Shown piece by piece: positions 25,484 through 34,377 of a DNA stretch of 64,000 nucleotides. The stretch is from Paenibacillus sp. FSL R7-0204 (GTDB lineage: Bacteria > Bacillota > Bacilli > Paenibacillales > Paenibacillaceae), in NCBI RefSeq assembly GCF_038002225.1, contig NZ_JBBOCA010000001.1, positions 6,324,001 to 6,388,000 on the forward strand, read 5' to 3'. The notes under the pieces were generated by a model, which did no database searches, was not told the DNA's origin, and saw only the letters and a list, made by a program, of their open reading frames with translations. Within the stretch, counting starts at the first letter, position 1. Each line of letters opens with the position of its first letter. A program made the position numbers and the translations under genes.

Positions 25484-26281
25484 TTAGTGCCCTCCCTTTC
25501 TTCTCTTGCTCCATTCCATAAGCAGCAGCAGTCCTGCGGAGAATGCGGCCAGCACCAGTGCTATCCCGCCCGCAGCCGTAACATTGAAATTCTCGACATC
25601 CTGATAGACCAGTGTGGTGGCCGTCTGGGTCCGGTTCATAATATTACCTGAGACGACGAGCACCGCACCGAACTCGCCCAGCGAGCGGGCCACCGTCAGA
25701 ATCACTCCATAGATGACCGCCCAGCGGATCGACGGCCAGGTCACCTTCCAGAAGGTCGTCCAGCCATAGGCGCCGAGTGTAGACGCGGCCTCTTCCTGCT
25801 GGGACCCGATCTCTTGCAGCACCGGCATCACCTCGCGCACCATCAGCGGGAACGTAACGAACAGGGTAGCAATCACCATTCCCGGAAAAGCGTACACAAT
25901 CTTCACTCCGATTTGCTCAAACAACGCACCCAGCGCACTGTCCGGCCCGAGCAGCAGAACGATCATCAGCCCGCCGATAACCGGCGATACCGCATAAGGC
26001 AGATCCACGATGCTGTTCAGCAGGCTTTTGAGACGACGGCCCAGCCAGCTCGCCCGCACCAGATACAGCGCCGTCATGATGCCAAAAAGCGTATTCAGCA
26101 GCGTCACTACCAACACAACGTATCCCGTCATCAGCAGCGCATGCAGCGCCTCGGGCCGGGTCAGGGCGTTCCAGAAGCCGCTCCAGCCTTCGCTGAAGGC
26201 CCCTATTGTCATCCTGCCAAGCGGAGCTGCGATCAGAATGAAGAACACGAGATAGGTCAGTCCAATCCACATTCTTCTCAT
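25484..26281 (-). CDS. cysW: Sulfate ABC transporter permease CysW
   Basis: This 265-aa permease has six hydrophobic segments, the first WIGLTYLVFFILIAAPL, and the cytoplasmic EAA-type loop EEAASTLGAYGWTTFWKVTWPSI, followed by SLGEFGAVLVVSGNI, which is characteristic of CysW/ModB-type subunits. It pairs with CysT to form the membrane channel. The start overlaps the cysT stop by four bases (ATGA). GC and codon use match the neighbours. Confidence 0.94.
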   Translation of the reverse strand: MRRMWIGLTYLVFFILIAAPLGRMTIGAFSEGWSGFWNALTRPEALHALLMTGYVVLVVTLLNTLFGIMTALYLVRASWLGRRLKSLLNSIVDLPYAVSPVIGGLMIVLLLGPDSALGALFEQIGVKIVYAFPGMVIATLFVTFPLMVREVMPVLQEIGSQQEEAASTLGAYGWTTFWKVTWPSIRWAVIYGVILTVARSLGEFGAVLVVSGNIMNRTQTATTLVYQDVENFNVTAAGGIALVLAAFSAGLLLLMEWSKRRKGGH

Positions 26282-27093
26282 GATCTTCTCCCCCGCATCT
26301 GCATGAGGCTGATCAGCCAGAGAATCAGGAAGGATAAGGTCAACAGAATGATCGACACCGCGGCGGCTCCCGCCGGATTATCACTTTCGACCTCTCCGAA
26401 AATATAAACAGAAGACACCAGCGTGCGCCCCGGAATATTGCCTGCCACGAGGACAACCGCACCGAATTCAGCGAGCGCCCGCGAGAAGGCCAGCATCCCG
26501 CCGCCGATCATACCAGGTGCCATAGACGGAAGAATGACCTGAAGAAAGACCCGGCTCGGCTTCGCTCCCATCGTATAGGCCGCTTCTTCTTCCGAAGCGT
26601 CCAGCTCCTCCAGCAGCGGCTGCACCGCCCGGATGACGAAGGGGAATGTGACGAAGACCATGGCAATCACAATGGCAGGCTGGTGGAAAACAATCGTGAA
26701 GCCCAGGGATTCCGCAAGGCCCCCGATCAGGCTTCCCGGACCCAGCAGCAGCAGAATCATCAGTCCGCCAACCGCAGTTGGCAGGGCAAACGGGAGATCG
26801 ACAAGGCTGTTCAGCAGCGCCCTGCCCCGGAACTTATAACGGATAAGAACCCAGGCGATCATCGTGCCCAGCAGCACATTCGTAAGAGCCGCAATGACCG
26901 CCAGCTTGAGTGTTAACAGGACCGACTTCCAGGCAATCGGATCGCTCACACTTTCAGTGAAGCTTCCGAGCCCTGATGAGAATGAATTGTAATAGACCCC
27001 AAGGATCGGCAGCACAATCAGAATGACGAAATACAGTACAACCGTTGATCTAAATCCCCAGGTCCAGCCCTTGTGCCTGATCAGCGAATTCAA
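26278..27093 (-). CDS. cysT: Sulfate ABC transporter permease CysT (CysU)
   Basis: This 271-aa permease is the partner of CysW. It shows FRSTVVLYFVILIVLPILGVYY as the first membrane segment, DLPFALPTAVGGLMILLLLGPGS, the EAA loop EEEAAYTMGAKPSRVFLQVILPS, and ALAEFGAVVLVAGNIPGRT. It is the first gene of the cysT-cysW-cysA-sbp operon. GGAGGTGGGAGG precedes the ATG. The region upstream carries two copies of TTATTCCTA (plus strand), a possible sulfur-responsive operator. Confidence 0.94.
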   Translation of the reverse strand: MNSLIRHKGWTWGFRSTVVLYFVILIVLPILGVYYNSFSSGLGSFTESVSDPIAWKSVLLTLKLAVIAALTNVLLGTMIAWVLIRYKFRGRALLNSLVDLPFALPTAVGGLMILLLLGPGSLIGGLAESLGFTIVFHQPAIVIAMVFVTFPFVIRAVQPLLEELDASEEEAAYTMGAKPSRVFLQVILPSMAPGMIGGGMLAFSRALAEFGAVVLVAGNIPGRTLVSSVYIFGEVESDNPAGAAAVSIILLTLSFLILWLISLMQMRGRRS

Positions 27094-27148
27094 TGGTCAA
27101 CCTCCCACCTCCGGATAACCGGTCGGTATACTCGACTTTAAGGTTTGA

Positions 27149-27188
27149 TTATTCCTATTAATATACTTGGTTTAAAGTTATTCCTACT
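27149..27188 (-). promoter_or_regulatory. Candidate operator: direct repeat upstream of cysT
   Basis: TTATTCCTATT at 27149-27159 and TTATTCCTACT at 27178-27188 are 29 bases apart, about 55-95 bases upstream of cysT. On the minus strand the first reads AATAGGAATAA, which resembles the GGAATTA-type half-sites of the CymR/Rrf2 cysteine regulator in Bacillus. The regulator is inferred. Confidence 0.4.
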
Positions 27189-27284
27189 TTACCAAATACC
27201 GCTTGCTGCCGTCAATTACTTTGTTAGTTTTTGGGTAAAAGTATAAGTAGCACTTGTTATATCCAAACCAGAGAGGGGCTGTTC

Positions 27285-27689
27285 ATGATGCTTCATACTA
27301 TGGAGATCACCACCAGCAAACGGGATGAAATGCGGGATATTACCCGCGAGGTTCAGGCTTATGTGAAGAATAGCGGAGTTCTTAACGGACTGCTGATTGT
27401 CTATTGCCCGCACACCACCGCAGGGATTGCGATTAATGAGAACGCCGATCCTGATGTGAAGCGTGATGTGTTGATGCGTCTGGATGAGGTCTATCCTTGG
27501 GAGCATCCCAAATACCGCCATACGGAGGGCAATACGGCTTCCCACTTGAAATCCATTACGGCCGGTCCTTCGCAGACTCTTATAATTCATGAAGGGGCTG
27601 TGCTGCTGGGCCGCTGGCAGGGCATCTATTTTTGCGAGTTCGATGGTCCAAGGCAACGCCAGTGCCACCTCAAAATTATGGAAGGCTAG
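27285..27689 (+). CDS. YjbQ/UPF0047 family protein
   Basis: This 134-aa protein has the family signature [31 protein letters not shown], the [21 protein letters not shown] motif and the terminal [23 protein letters not shown]. YjbQ proteins have weak thiamin-phosphate-synthase activity, and the conserved His/Asn/Asp cluster is intact, but the physiological role is not settled. ATG at 27285 follows GAGAGGGG. It is divergent from the sulfate operon and apparently monocistronic. A weak hairpin, AGAGCAGC...GCTGCTCT, follows at 27708-27740. Confidence 0.9.
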   Translation: MMLHTMEITTSKRDEMRDITREVQAYVKNSGVLNGLLIVYCPHTTAGIAINENADPDVKRDVLMRLDEVYPWEHPKYRHTEGNTASHLKSITAGPSQTLIIHEGAVLLGRWQGIYFCEFDGPRQRQCHLKIMEG

Positions 27690-27833
27690 CACTGCCTGCC
27701 CTTGTAGAAGAGCAGCCACGCATAAACCGCGAAGCTGCTCTCTATACATTTTATAGTTCCTGCAACACTTTCACCATGCAAAGTTATACCAATGCAACGC
27801 TCTAAAGTACGAGCTGTTAAAAAAAACAGCTTA

Positions 27834-28415
27834 TTATAAACTGCGGCTTAATACCTTGACATGTGTCAGGGCAGCTTGCTTCACATCTTCGAACAACACT
27901 TTATCCTGAATATAATACGAAATGAATCCGTGAGCCGATAAGAATAAGGTCAGCGGCACGTTCTGCCAATCCTCCGATACATATCCCTCTTCCTTCATAT
28001 GACGGCGGACAATGCTTGCGAATAACTCGAAACATCGGCCCTGTTCTGCCCGGCAATAAGCCAGCAGTTCTTCATCGCGGATCATGAACATGATCTCATA
28101 CTGATACGGATGGTCCAGCCCGAACCGGATGAACTCCATAATCAGCTGCTCCACCCGGGTCATTCCTTCTTCAGGCGGAGTGGTCATAGCTTGATTCAGC
28201 AGCGAAGCCACATGATTGAAATCTTCAACTACAATAGCGTAGAAAAGCTCGGCCTTCTCTTTGAAATGGTAATACAGGGAGCCGTGGCTGTAACCCAGGT
28301 GCTGACCAATGCTGCGCATCGAAATGGCACGGTACCCTTTGGTGATGAAAAGATGCCTCGCCGCCTCCAGAATTCTTTCTCTCGACAACTCCTGTTCCAC
28401 TGCTCTTCTTGCCAT
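27834..28415 (-). CDS. TetR/AcrR-family transcriptional regulator
   Basis: This 193-aa repressor has the N-terminal helix-turn-helix RERILEAARHLFITKGYRAISMRSIGQHLGYSHGSLYYHFKEKAELF and a variable helical ligand domain resembling a TetR_C domain (EYEIMFMIRDEEL, then FISYYIQDKVLFEDV). It lies three bases downstream of the yigZ gene on the same strand, so they form an operon. The target is not visible; no efflux gene adjoins. A small AGCTGTT/AACAGCT hairpin with a T-rich loop directly follows the stop. Confidence 0.9.
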   Translation of the reverse strand: MARRAVEQELSRERILEAARHLFITKGYRAISMRSIGQHLGYSHGSLYYHFKEKAELFYAIVVEDFNHVASLLNQAMTTPPEEGMTRVEQLIMEFIRFGLDHPYQYEIMFMIRDEELLAYCRAEQGRCFELFASIVRRHMKEEGYVSEDWQNVPLTLFLSAHGFISYYIQDKVLFEDVKQAALTHVKVLSRSL

Positions 28416-28418
28416 AAT

Positions 28419-29051
28419 CTATTCCCCTTCGCTGTAGTAAAGCCGCCGCCCTTCCGTAACGAGGGATTGCCCCTCCGTAAGATCGGTTATCCATGCGATA
28501 AATGCGTCACCTTCATCATTGCGCGGAAGACACAGCAGCGTAACTTTATCCGTAAACAAAGTCTCTCCGGTCTGGATATTCCGGCCCCGCAGTGCATTCT
28601 CCACCTTGCCCAGCCAAGTGTACTCGATTTCCACGAATACCTCCCGTCTCAGCACACGTGTAATGACCTCTCCGGCCGCAAGCGCCAGTACAGCGCCATC
28701 GGTATAGGCCCGGATCAGCCCGCCTGCACCCAGCATAATGCCTCCGAAATAACGGGTAACTACAATAGCGACATTCTTCACCTGTTGGCTGCGGATTACT
28801 TCCAAAATCGGTTTCCCGGCCGTTCCACTCGGTTCCCCGTCATCCGACTGTCTCTGGATCTCATCTCTCTCCCCGATCATATAAGCAGAGCAGTTATGCG
28901 TAGCATTCCAGTGCTGCTTCTTGATCGAATCGATAAATTGCACAGCTTCTTCCTCGTTCTCCACCGGCATGACATGCCCGATAAAGCGTGATTTACGGAT
29001 TACGACCTCCAGCGAGCCGGGGGTACGTACCGTCCGGTATTGTTCCAGCAT
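28419..29051 (-). CDS. YigZ/IMPACT-family protein
   Basis: This 210-aa protein has the UPF0029 core: RKSRFIGHVMPVENEEEAVQFIDSIKKQHWNATHNCSAY, DDGEPSGTAGKPILEVI and VTRYFGGIMLGAGGLIRAYTDG, followed by the DUF1949 ferredoxin-like C-terminal domain. Related IMPACT/YIH1 proteins act on translation control in eukaryotes; the bacterial function is uncertain. It is co-transcribed with the TetR gene. It is normal in length. Confidence 0.92.
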   Translation of the reverse strand: MLEQYRTVRTPGSLEVVIRKSRFIGHVMPVENEEEAVQFIDSIKKQHWNATHNCSAYMIGERDEIQRQSDDGEPSGTAGKPILEVIRSQQVKNVAIVVTRYFGGIMLGAGGLIRAYTDGAVLALAAGEVITRVLRREVFVEIEYTWLGKVENALRGRNIQTGETLFTDKVTLLCLPRNDEGDAFIAWITDLTEGQSLVTEGRRLYYSEGE

Positions 29052-29177
29052 TGTTGTCCATTCCTTACTCTACATGTGATGACTTGATATATATTAGGAG
29101 CAGCCCTGGTAGTGGTTACCTATGGACTGCTCCCTGATGACTTACCTTACTATGAATGATCTGCGGTTAGAGTGGGA

Positions 29178-30533
29178 CTATTCGGTAAGTCTGGCTTCCA
29201 GCTCTGCCTTTTCTTTCTCGTAGCCTGGTTTGCCCAGCAGTGCGAACATGTTCTTCTTATAGGCTTCAACACCCGGCTGGTCGAACGGATTCACACCCAG
29301 CAGATATCCGCTGATCCCGCAGGCCTTCTCGAAGAAGTACACCAGATAGCCGAAGGTATATGGCGTCTGGTCAGGAATGGTAACGATCAGGTTAGGCACT
29401 TGTCCGTCGGTATGCGCCAGCATAGTTCCCTGGAACGCCTTCTTGTTCACGAAGTCCATCGTCTGGCCGGTCAGGAAATTGAGGCCGTCCAGATCATCCG
29501 GATCATTCTCGATCGTTACATGGTGCTGTACCTTCTCCACTTGAATAACCGTCTCGAAGATGTTGCGGTTACCCTCCTGAATGAATTGGCCCATGGAGTG
29601 CAGGTCCGTCGAGAAGTCCACCGAGGACGGATAGATTCCCTTGAAGTCCTTGCCTTCGCTTTCGCCGTACAGCTGCTTCCACCATTCAGAGACAAAGTGC
29701 AGGGACGGCTCGTAGTTCACGAGGATTTCTGTCGTTTTGCCTTTACGGTAGAGCGCATTACGTACTGCAGCATATTGATAGCTCTGGTTCGTAGCCACAT
29801 CTGGATTGTTGAACTCATCGGCTGCGGCTGCGGCCCCCTGCATCATTTCTTCAATGTTAATTCCCGCTACAGCGATAGGCAGAAGACCTACCGGTGTCAG
29901 TACGGAATAACGTCCGCCTACATCATCAGGGATGATGAACGACTCATAGCCTTCTTCATTAGCCAGCTTCTTGAGTGCGCCCTTCTCCTTATCTGTTGTT
30001 GCGTAGATCCGTTTGCGAGCTTCTTCCTTGCCGTATTTCTTCTCCAGTGCTGCACGGAAGATACGGAAAGCAATAGCAGGCTCCGTAGTTGTACCGGATT
30101 TGGAGATTACGTTCACGGAGAAGTCTTTGCCTTCTACCAGGTCAAGCAGATGCGTGATGTAGGTAGAGCTGATGTTATTACCGGCAAAATAAACCTCTGG
30201 TGTCTTGCGCTTGTCCTTGGACAGGTTATTGTAGAAGGAATGCGACAGCGCCTCAATAGCTGCGCGTGCCCCCAGGTAAGATCCGCCGATACCAATAACG
30301 ATCAGCACTTCGGAGTCGCTCTGGATTTTCTTGGCAGCCTGCTGAATGCGGGCGAATTCTTCCTTGTCATACGCTGTAGGGAGATCAATCCAGCCCAGGT
30401 AATCGGAGCCGGCTCCGCTCTTGTTATGCAGCTGTTCGTGAGCCAGCTTCACCGGAGCGGCGAAGTAGTCGATCTCGGTCTGGCTGAAGAAGGAAAGGGC
30501 TTTGGTGTAGTCAAAATTAATCTTCTTGGACAT
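29178..30533 (-). CDS. pgi: Glucose-6-phosphate isomerase
   Basis: This 451-aa cytoplasmic enzyme interconverts glucose 6-phosphate and fructose 6-phosphate. It is the shorter bacterial form. Two SIS domains are visible: [18 protein letters not shown] in the first, and [20 protein letters not shown] and [19 protein letters not shown] in the second, with the catalytic [16 protein letters not shown] and the lysine-containing [26 protein letters not shown] at the C-terminus. AGGAGG lies 12 bases before ATG. It is a single-gene unit with an upstream promoter. Confidence 0.97.
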   Translation of the reverse strand: MSKKINFDYTKALSFFSQTEIDYFAAPVKLAHEQLHNKSGAGSDYLGWIDLPTAYDKEEFARIQQAAKKIQSDSEVLIVIGIGGSYLGARAAIEALSHSFYNNLSKDKRKTPEVYFAGNNISSTYITHLLDLVEGKDFSVNVISKSGTTTEPAIAFRIFRAALEKKYGKEEARKRIYATTDKEKGALKKLANEEGYESFIIPDDVGGRYSVLTPVGLLPIAVAGINIEEMMQGAAAAADEFNNPDVATNQSYQYAAVRNALYRKGKTTEILVNYEPSLHFVSEWWKQLYGESEGKDFKGIYPSSVDFSTDLHSMGQFIQEGNRNIFETVIQVEKVQHHVTIENDPDDLDGLNFLTGQTMDFVNKKAFQGTMLAHTDGQVPNLIVTIPDQTPYTFGYLVYFFEKACGISGYLLGVNPFDQPGVEAYKKNMFALLGKPGYEKEKAELEARLTE

Positions 30534-30597
30534 CGGTAATGGTAGCCTCCTGTTTATCTCTTTAGATTTGACACCGTGTGTTGCAACATTATAATCT

Positions 30598-30626
30598 AGA
30601 ATACTTTAATTTGCCTTGACTGGCAA
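30598..30626 (-). promoter_or_regulatory. Sigma-A-type promoter for pgi
   Basis: On the minus strand TTGCCA (30621-30626) and TATTCT (30598-30603) are 17 bases apart, about 65 bases upstream of the pgi start. A TATAAT just downstream is an alternative -10. Confidence 0.5.
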
Positions 30627-30800
30627 GGTCTTAAGGCATATCCCCGGCTTTCCGAACCCTGTTTATGAAAAAAACACTGAAAGCGGTTACTAAGCAGACA
30701 AGCATACCTGTTCTGTGGAACAAGCTGTAACCTTCTGATAGAATGAAGGCAAACTTAGTTTCTATAAATATGATCTCAGGAGAGCAAAGGTGGAATTGAA

Positions 30801-31694
30801 ATGAAGCACATCGGCTTTATCGGACTCGGAACAATGGGAGCACCTATGGCGTCGAACCTGCTGCGAAGCGGCTTTGAGGTTACGGTGTACAACCGTACAG
30901 CAGAGAAATGCAAACCTCTGGAACAGGAAGGCGCGAAGACAGCCGCCACTCCGCAGGCAGCAGCGGAAGGCAAGGATGTTATTGTTACCATGATCAGCAA
31001 CGATGATTCGATCCGTGAAGTCTTCTACGGTGACCATGGCATTCTCGCTACCCTTCAGCCGGGAACAACTGTGATTGATTCCAGTACCATCTCCCCCGGC
31101 CTTGCAAAAGAGATCGCCGCTGAAGTTGAAGCGCGGGGCGGCAGCTTCCTTGATGCCCCTGTAACCGGCAGCAAGCCGGCAGCTATCGATGGTACACTGG
31201 TGTTCATGGTCGGCGGACATGCCGAAGTGATTGAGAAGCACCGTGACCTCTTCGACTCCATGGGCAGGCTGCTGCTGCATATGGGTCCGAACGGCAGCGG
31301 CGCCGTAGCCAAGCTGGCTCACAATGCCATGGTCGGCATTCACAATGTCGCGCTTGCTGAGGGCTTCTCCATCGCTGTGAAGTCCGGAGTACCCGCAGAC
31401 AAGTTCCTGGAGCTGGTGAAGAACGGCTCAGCAGGCAGCAAGCAGGCCGAGCTGAAGGGCCAGAAGATCATTGATAACGACTTCAGCAACCAGTTCTCCC
31501 TGGCCCTGATGCTCAAGGATCTCAAGCTGGCGTCCTCGCTCAGTGATTCCACTGGCGTCCCTTCCCCTATGCTCGGCGTAGCCAAGAGTATGTTCCAGGC
31601 AGGCTTCAATCACGGCTACGGCGACGAGGACCTGTCCGCGGTGGTCAAATCCTACGAAGACTGGATCGGCCGGAAGATCGGCGAAGGTAACTAA
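30801..31694 (+). CDS. NAD(P)-dependent beta-hydroxyacid dehydrogenase (3-hydroxyisobutyrate dehydrogenase family)
   Basis: This 297-aa oxidoreductase begins with the Rossmann motif IGFIGLGTMGAPMASNLLRSGFEVTVYNRT, then FLDAPVTGSKPAAIDGTLVFMVGG (substrate loop) and the catalytic lysine helix VAKLAHNAMVG. It belongs to the family of 3-hydroxyisobutyrate, tartronate semialdehyde and glyoxylate/succinic semialdehyde reductases; the exact substrate is not readable. AAAGGTGG precedes ATG. Neighbours give no pathway clue. Confidence 0.9.
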   Translation: MKHIGFIGLGTMGAPMASNLLRSGFEVTVYNRTAEKCKPLEQEGAKTAATPQAAAEGKDVIVTMISNDDSIREVFYGDHGILATLQPGTTVIDSSTISPGLAKEIAAEVEARGGSFLDAPVTGSKPAAIDGTLVFMVGGHAEVIEKHRDLFDSMGRLLLHMGPNGSGAVAKLAHNAMVGIHNVALAEGFSIAVKSGVPADKFLELVKNGSAGSKQAELKGQKIIDNDFSNQFSLALMLKDLKLASSLSDSTGVPSPMLGVAKSMFQAGFNHGYGDEDLSAVVKSYEDWIGRKIGEGN

Positions 31695-31768
31695 TGTAAC
31701 GGCGGATTTTCCAGAATCTGTTTAAGATGGTGTTACACACACTATTGTAAACAGGGGAGGAAGCTTCA

Positions 31769-32260
31769 ATGCTAACCTTTGAACTCGCCCGGCCACAAGA
31801 TGCGACCATGTTGGCGGATGTACAAAAAAGAACCTTCGATGATGATGCCCGCCGTTATCAGGATAAAGAGGAGGATGGCCCTCCGGGCTATGATTCGGTG
31901 TCTTGGCAGGCGGAACAGATGCAGCAGGGCCATTACTACAAGCTTCTGAAAGACGGTGGAATTGTCGGCGGGCTGATAATCTTCCCGTCGCCCACAGATG
32001 AGGAATGTCATCTGGGCCGGATTTTTATCGATCCCTTATATCAGAACCAAGGGTTGGGGCATGAAGCTTTGCATTTCTTATTTGTACAGTATCCTGCTGC
32101 CAAGCGCTGGACGCTGGATACTCCCTCGTGGGCCGTCCGGAACCATCACTTCTATGAGAAGCACGGCTTCATCCGTACCGGAGAAATCTATGATGCGGGG
32201 AGCAGCGAGAGCATATGGGAATATGAGCGGACAGGTCCGCTGGCAGAGGCAGGCCGCTAA
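31769..32260 (+). CDS. GNAT acetyltransferase
   Basis: This 163-aa GNAT protein has the acetyl-CoA binding region LGRIFIDPLYQNQGLGHEALHFLF and the C-terminal strand NHHFYEKHGFIRTGEIYDAGSSESIWEYER. Substrate specificity is unknown. It starts at ATG after GGGGAGGAAGC. The gap to the dehydrogenase is 74 bases, so it might be co-transcribed. Length is normal. Confidence 0.85.
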   Translation: MLTFELARPQDATMLADVQKRTFDDDARRYQDKEEDGPPGYDSVSWQAEQMQQGHYYKLLKDGGIVGGLIIFPSPTDEECHLGRIFIDPLYQNQGLGHEALHFLFVQYPAAKRWTLDTPSWAVRNHHFYEKHGFIRTGEIYDAGSSESIWEYERTGPLAEAGR

Positions 32261-32367
32261 GAGCAGAATCACTTTACCGAGCGAATCATGCTAATGGACC
32301 ATGTGCCGACGCCCAGCCTATTGTGTTCGGGTTTTCGCATACATTCTGCATATGTAACTCGTAATCA

Positions 32368-32403
32368 GGGCGCAGCCAGGCAGTATCGGCTGCGCCCTTT
32401 TAC
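32368..32403 (+). terminator. Terminator after the GNAT gene
   Basis: GGGCGCAGCC at 32368-32377 pairs with GGCTGCGCCC at 32388-32397 and is followed by TTTT. Confidence 0.85.
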
Positions 32404-32444
32404 TATGCGAGCATGGTCTTCTTGTCAAGAGTGAGAACGCAAAA

Positions 32445-32469
32445 GTACCGGTGATTTCATCACCGGTAC
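32445..32469. other. Perfect 10-bp hairpin of unknown role
   Basis: GTACCGGTGA and TCACCGGTAC are separated by TTTCA. On the minus strand it is followed by TTTTG, on the plus strand by an AT-rich region. It could be a terminator remnant or a regulator binding palindrome for the exporter operon. Confidence 0.5.
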
Positions 32470-32702
32470 GAGAAGTTTATTTTACAGAATATGTACAAAA
32501 AAACATACGTTTTCCTTGCGTTAACTATAAAATTAATATAGCACAGAAATGTCAACATAACAAGCATTTTTATGGAAAATGAAGAAAATAAATGATTCTC
32601 CCCCTGTCAGTCTGGCAGCAAGGATCCAGAAGGCGCCCGACGCGGCTGTCCCCCCCCCTCCTCCCTGATGATATGATCTTCTGCGCGAAGGAGGCGACTG
32701 AT

Positions 32703-33518
32703 ATGCAAATTAGACTGAGAGATATCCGTAAAAGCTTCAAGGTGTACAAACGGCCCGAAGGGAAATGGGGACTGCTGAGAGGAGCGTTTATGCGGAATGT
32801 TACCCAGGTGGACGCGCTCGGCGGCATCAGCTTTGATATTGAGGAGGGTGAACTGGTAGGTTACATTGGCCCGAACGGCGCCGGCAAATCCACCTCCGTC
32901 AAGGTAATGAGCGGCATTCTGACACCTGACAGCGGAGAATGCACCATCTTGGGCAAGATTCCATGGAAGCACCGCGTAGAGCATGTATCCCGGATCGGCG
33001 TCGTGTTTGGCCAGCGCTCACAGTTATGGTGGGATGTTCCGGTGGCAGACTCTTTTGACGTGCTGAAGGATATTTATGCGATCCCCCCAGGCGACTACCG
33101 ATTAAGACTATCCGAGTTATCGGCAACACTTGGTGTGGAAGCGCTCTTAAGGACCCCGGTGAGACAGCTTTCCCTCGGGCAGCGGATGCGCTGTGAGCTG
33201 GTGGCAGCGCTGCTGCACCGGCCGAAGCTTCTCTTTCTGGATGAGCCAACCATCGGACTTGATGCGGTATCTAAGCTGGCGCTGCGCAATTTTCTGAAGG
33301 AAGAGAACCGAAAGTATGGGATTACGATGCTGCTGACCACTCATGATATGGACGATATTGAAGCATTATGCCAGCGGGTTATGGTGATTGGGCACGGCCA
33401 ACTGCTCTATGACGGACAGCTCTCAGGCCTGCAGCAGAAATATGCGCCAGAGGTCGTCATGAAAGTGAACACGGATGCGATGATTGCGGCTATGTACAAT
33501 GACTTAGCTTTGGGTTAA
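32703..33518 (+). CDS. ABC-2 exporter ATP-binding protein
   Basis: This 271-aa ATPase has Walker A GYIGPNGAGKSTSVKVMSG, a Q-loop in IGVVFGQRSQLWWDVPV, signature LSLGQRMRCELVAALL, Walker B LLFLDEPTIGLD and the switch LLTTHDMDDIEALC. The QRSQLWWDVP loop is characteristic of the ABC-2 transporter subfamily with DUF990-type permeases. ATG at 32703 follows GGAGG at eight bases. It is the first of three genes, and the two following permeases complete the exporter. Substrate is unknown; daunorubicin-type or cell-surface export is possible. Confidence 0.92.
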   Translation: MQIRLRDIRKSFKVYKRPEGKWGLLRGAFMRNVTQVDALGGISFDIEEGELVGYIGPNGAGKSTSVKVMSGILTPDSGECTILGKIPWKHRVEHVSRIGVVFGQRSQLWWDVPVADSFDVLKDIYAIPPGDYRLRLSELSATLGVEALLRTPVRQLSLGQRMRCELVAALLHRPKLLFLDEPTIGLDAVSKLALRNFLKEENRKYGITMLLTTHDMDDIEALCQRVMVIGHGQLLYDGQLSGLQQKYAPEVVMKVNTDAMIAAMYNDLALG

Positions 33519-33537
33519 GACTATCAGGAGGTGCACA

Positions 33538-34368
33538 ATGAATTTTAGAACTACATGGCGGGCCTGCAGCTCCCTCTTCCGAATCCGCATGGCAGAAGGG
33601 CTCCAGTACCGGGTGTCCGCCATATCTGGCACGATGGTCGGTGTGTTTTGGGCGCTTATAGAATGTGTGCTGTTCACCGTGTTCTATACATACAGCGAGA
33701 ATGGCTCCTGGAACAATAACGGACTCAGCCTCCCTCAGGCCATATCCTATGTTTGGCTGGCTCAGGGGCTGTTTGTACTCCAGAGTATGAACATCGACAG
33801 CGAAATTATGAGCAAAATCAACAACGGTGACGTCGGTATCGAGCTGTGCCGGCCCCTGAACCTGTACACCCACTGGTTTGTCAAAAGCTCGGCCGGCAAG
33901 CTCGGCACCAGTTGGATCAGGGGGCTGGCCACCGTACTCGCCGGGCTCCTGATGCCTGCCGGGTATGCCCTAGGGGGCCCTGCCTCATTGCCTGCACTAT
34001 TCTATTTCCTTCTGTCGGTGGGTATGGCGTTTGTGCTGTGCTCGGCCTTCGCTATGCTTGTGACTGCGATCCGGCTGAATATCACTTGGGGGGACGGACC
34101 GACCTATATGCTTCTACTGCTAAGCGGCATATTGTCCGGCACCTACCTCCCCCTGCGGCTCTGGCCTGATTTCATGCAGACCTTCCTGTACCTGCAGCCG
34201 TTTGGCGGATTCGCCGACATCCCTCTGCAGCTATATATAGGCAGCGTGGCTCCTGCCGCCGCATTGCCCGGCATCGGCTTACAGCTCCTCTGGAGCCTTA
34301 TCTTTATCGCGGCGGGCCGGATGATCATGAAACGCAGATTACACAGCATTATCGTCCAGGGAGGGTGA
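33538..34368 (+). CDS. ABC-2 exporter permease subunit 1
   Basis: This 276-aa membrane protein has about six hydrophobic segments, including ISGTMVGVFWALIECVLFTVF and LPALFYFLLSVGMAFVLCSAF. It resembles the DUF990/ABC2_membrane_6 family, whose members occur in pairs next to an ATPase of the type encoded just upstream. The conserved INNGDVGIELCRPLNLY segment is a cytoplasmic loop expected to contact the ATPase. AGGAGG precedes the ATG, and the gap to the ATPase gene is 19 bases. Confidence 0.85.
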   Translation: MNFRTTWRACSSLFRIRMAEGLQYRVSAISGTMVGVFWALIECVLFTVFYTYSENGSWNNNGLSLPQAISYVWLAQGLFVLQSMNIDSEIMSKINNGDVGIELCRPLNLYTHWFVKSSAGKLGTSWIRGLATVLAGLLMPAGYALGGPASLPALFYFLLSVGMAFVLCSAFAMLVTAIRLNITWGDGPTYMLLLLSGILSGTYLPLRLWPDFMQTFLYLQPFGGFADIPLQLYIGSVAPAAALPGIGLQLLWSLIFIAAGRMIMKRRLHSIIVQGG

Positions 34369-34377
34369 GAGTAACGT

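Larger units (their letters stand above)
32261..32702. other. Intergenic region, 442 bases
   Basis: This spacer holds the terminator of the GNAT gene (32368-32403), a second perfect hairpin at 32445-32469, and then a very AT-rich stretch (32470-32590) that likely carries the promoter of the ABC-2 exporter operon. No gene of credible length with a ribosome site was seen. Confidence 0.55.

Noticed and set aside
29172..30539. A 455-codon open frame opposite pgi
   Set aside because: It is exactly antisense to a complete, motif-rich glucose-6-phosphate isomerase gene and has no ribosome site or recognisable domain.
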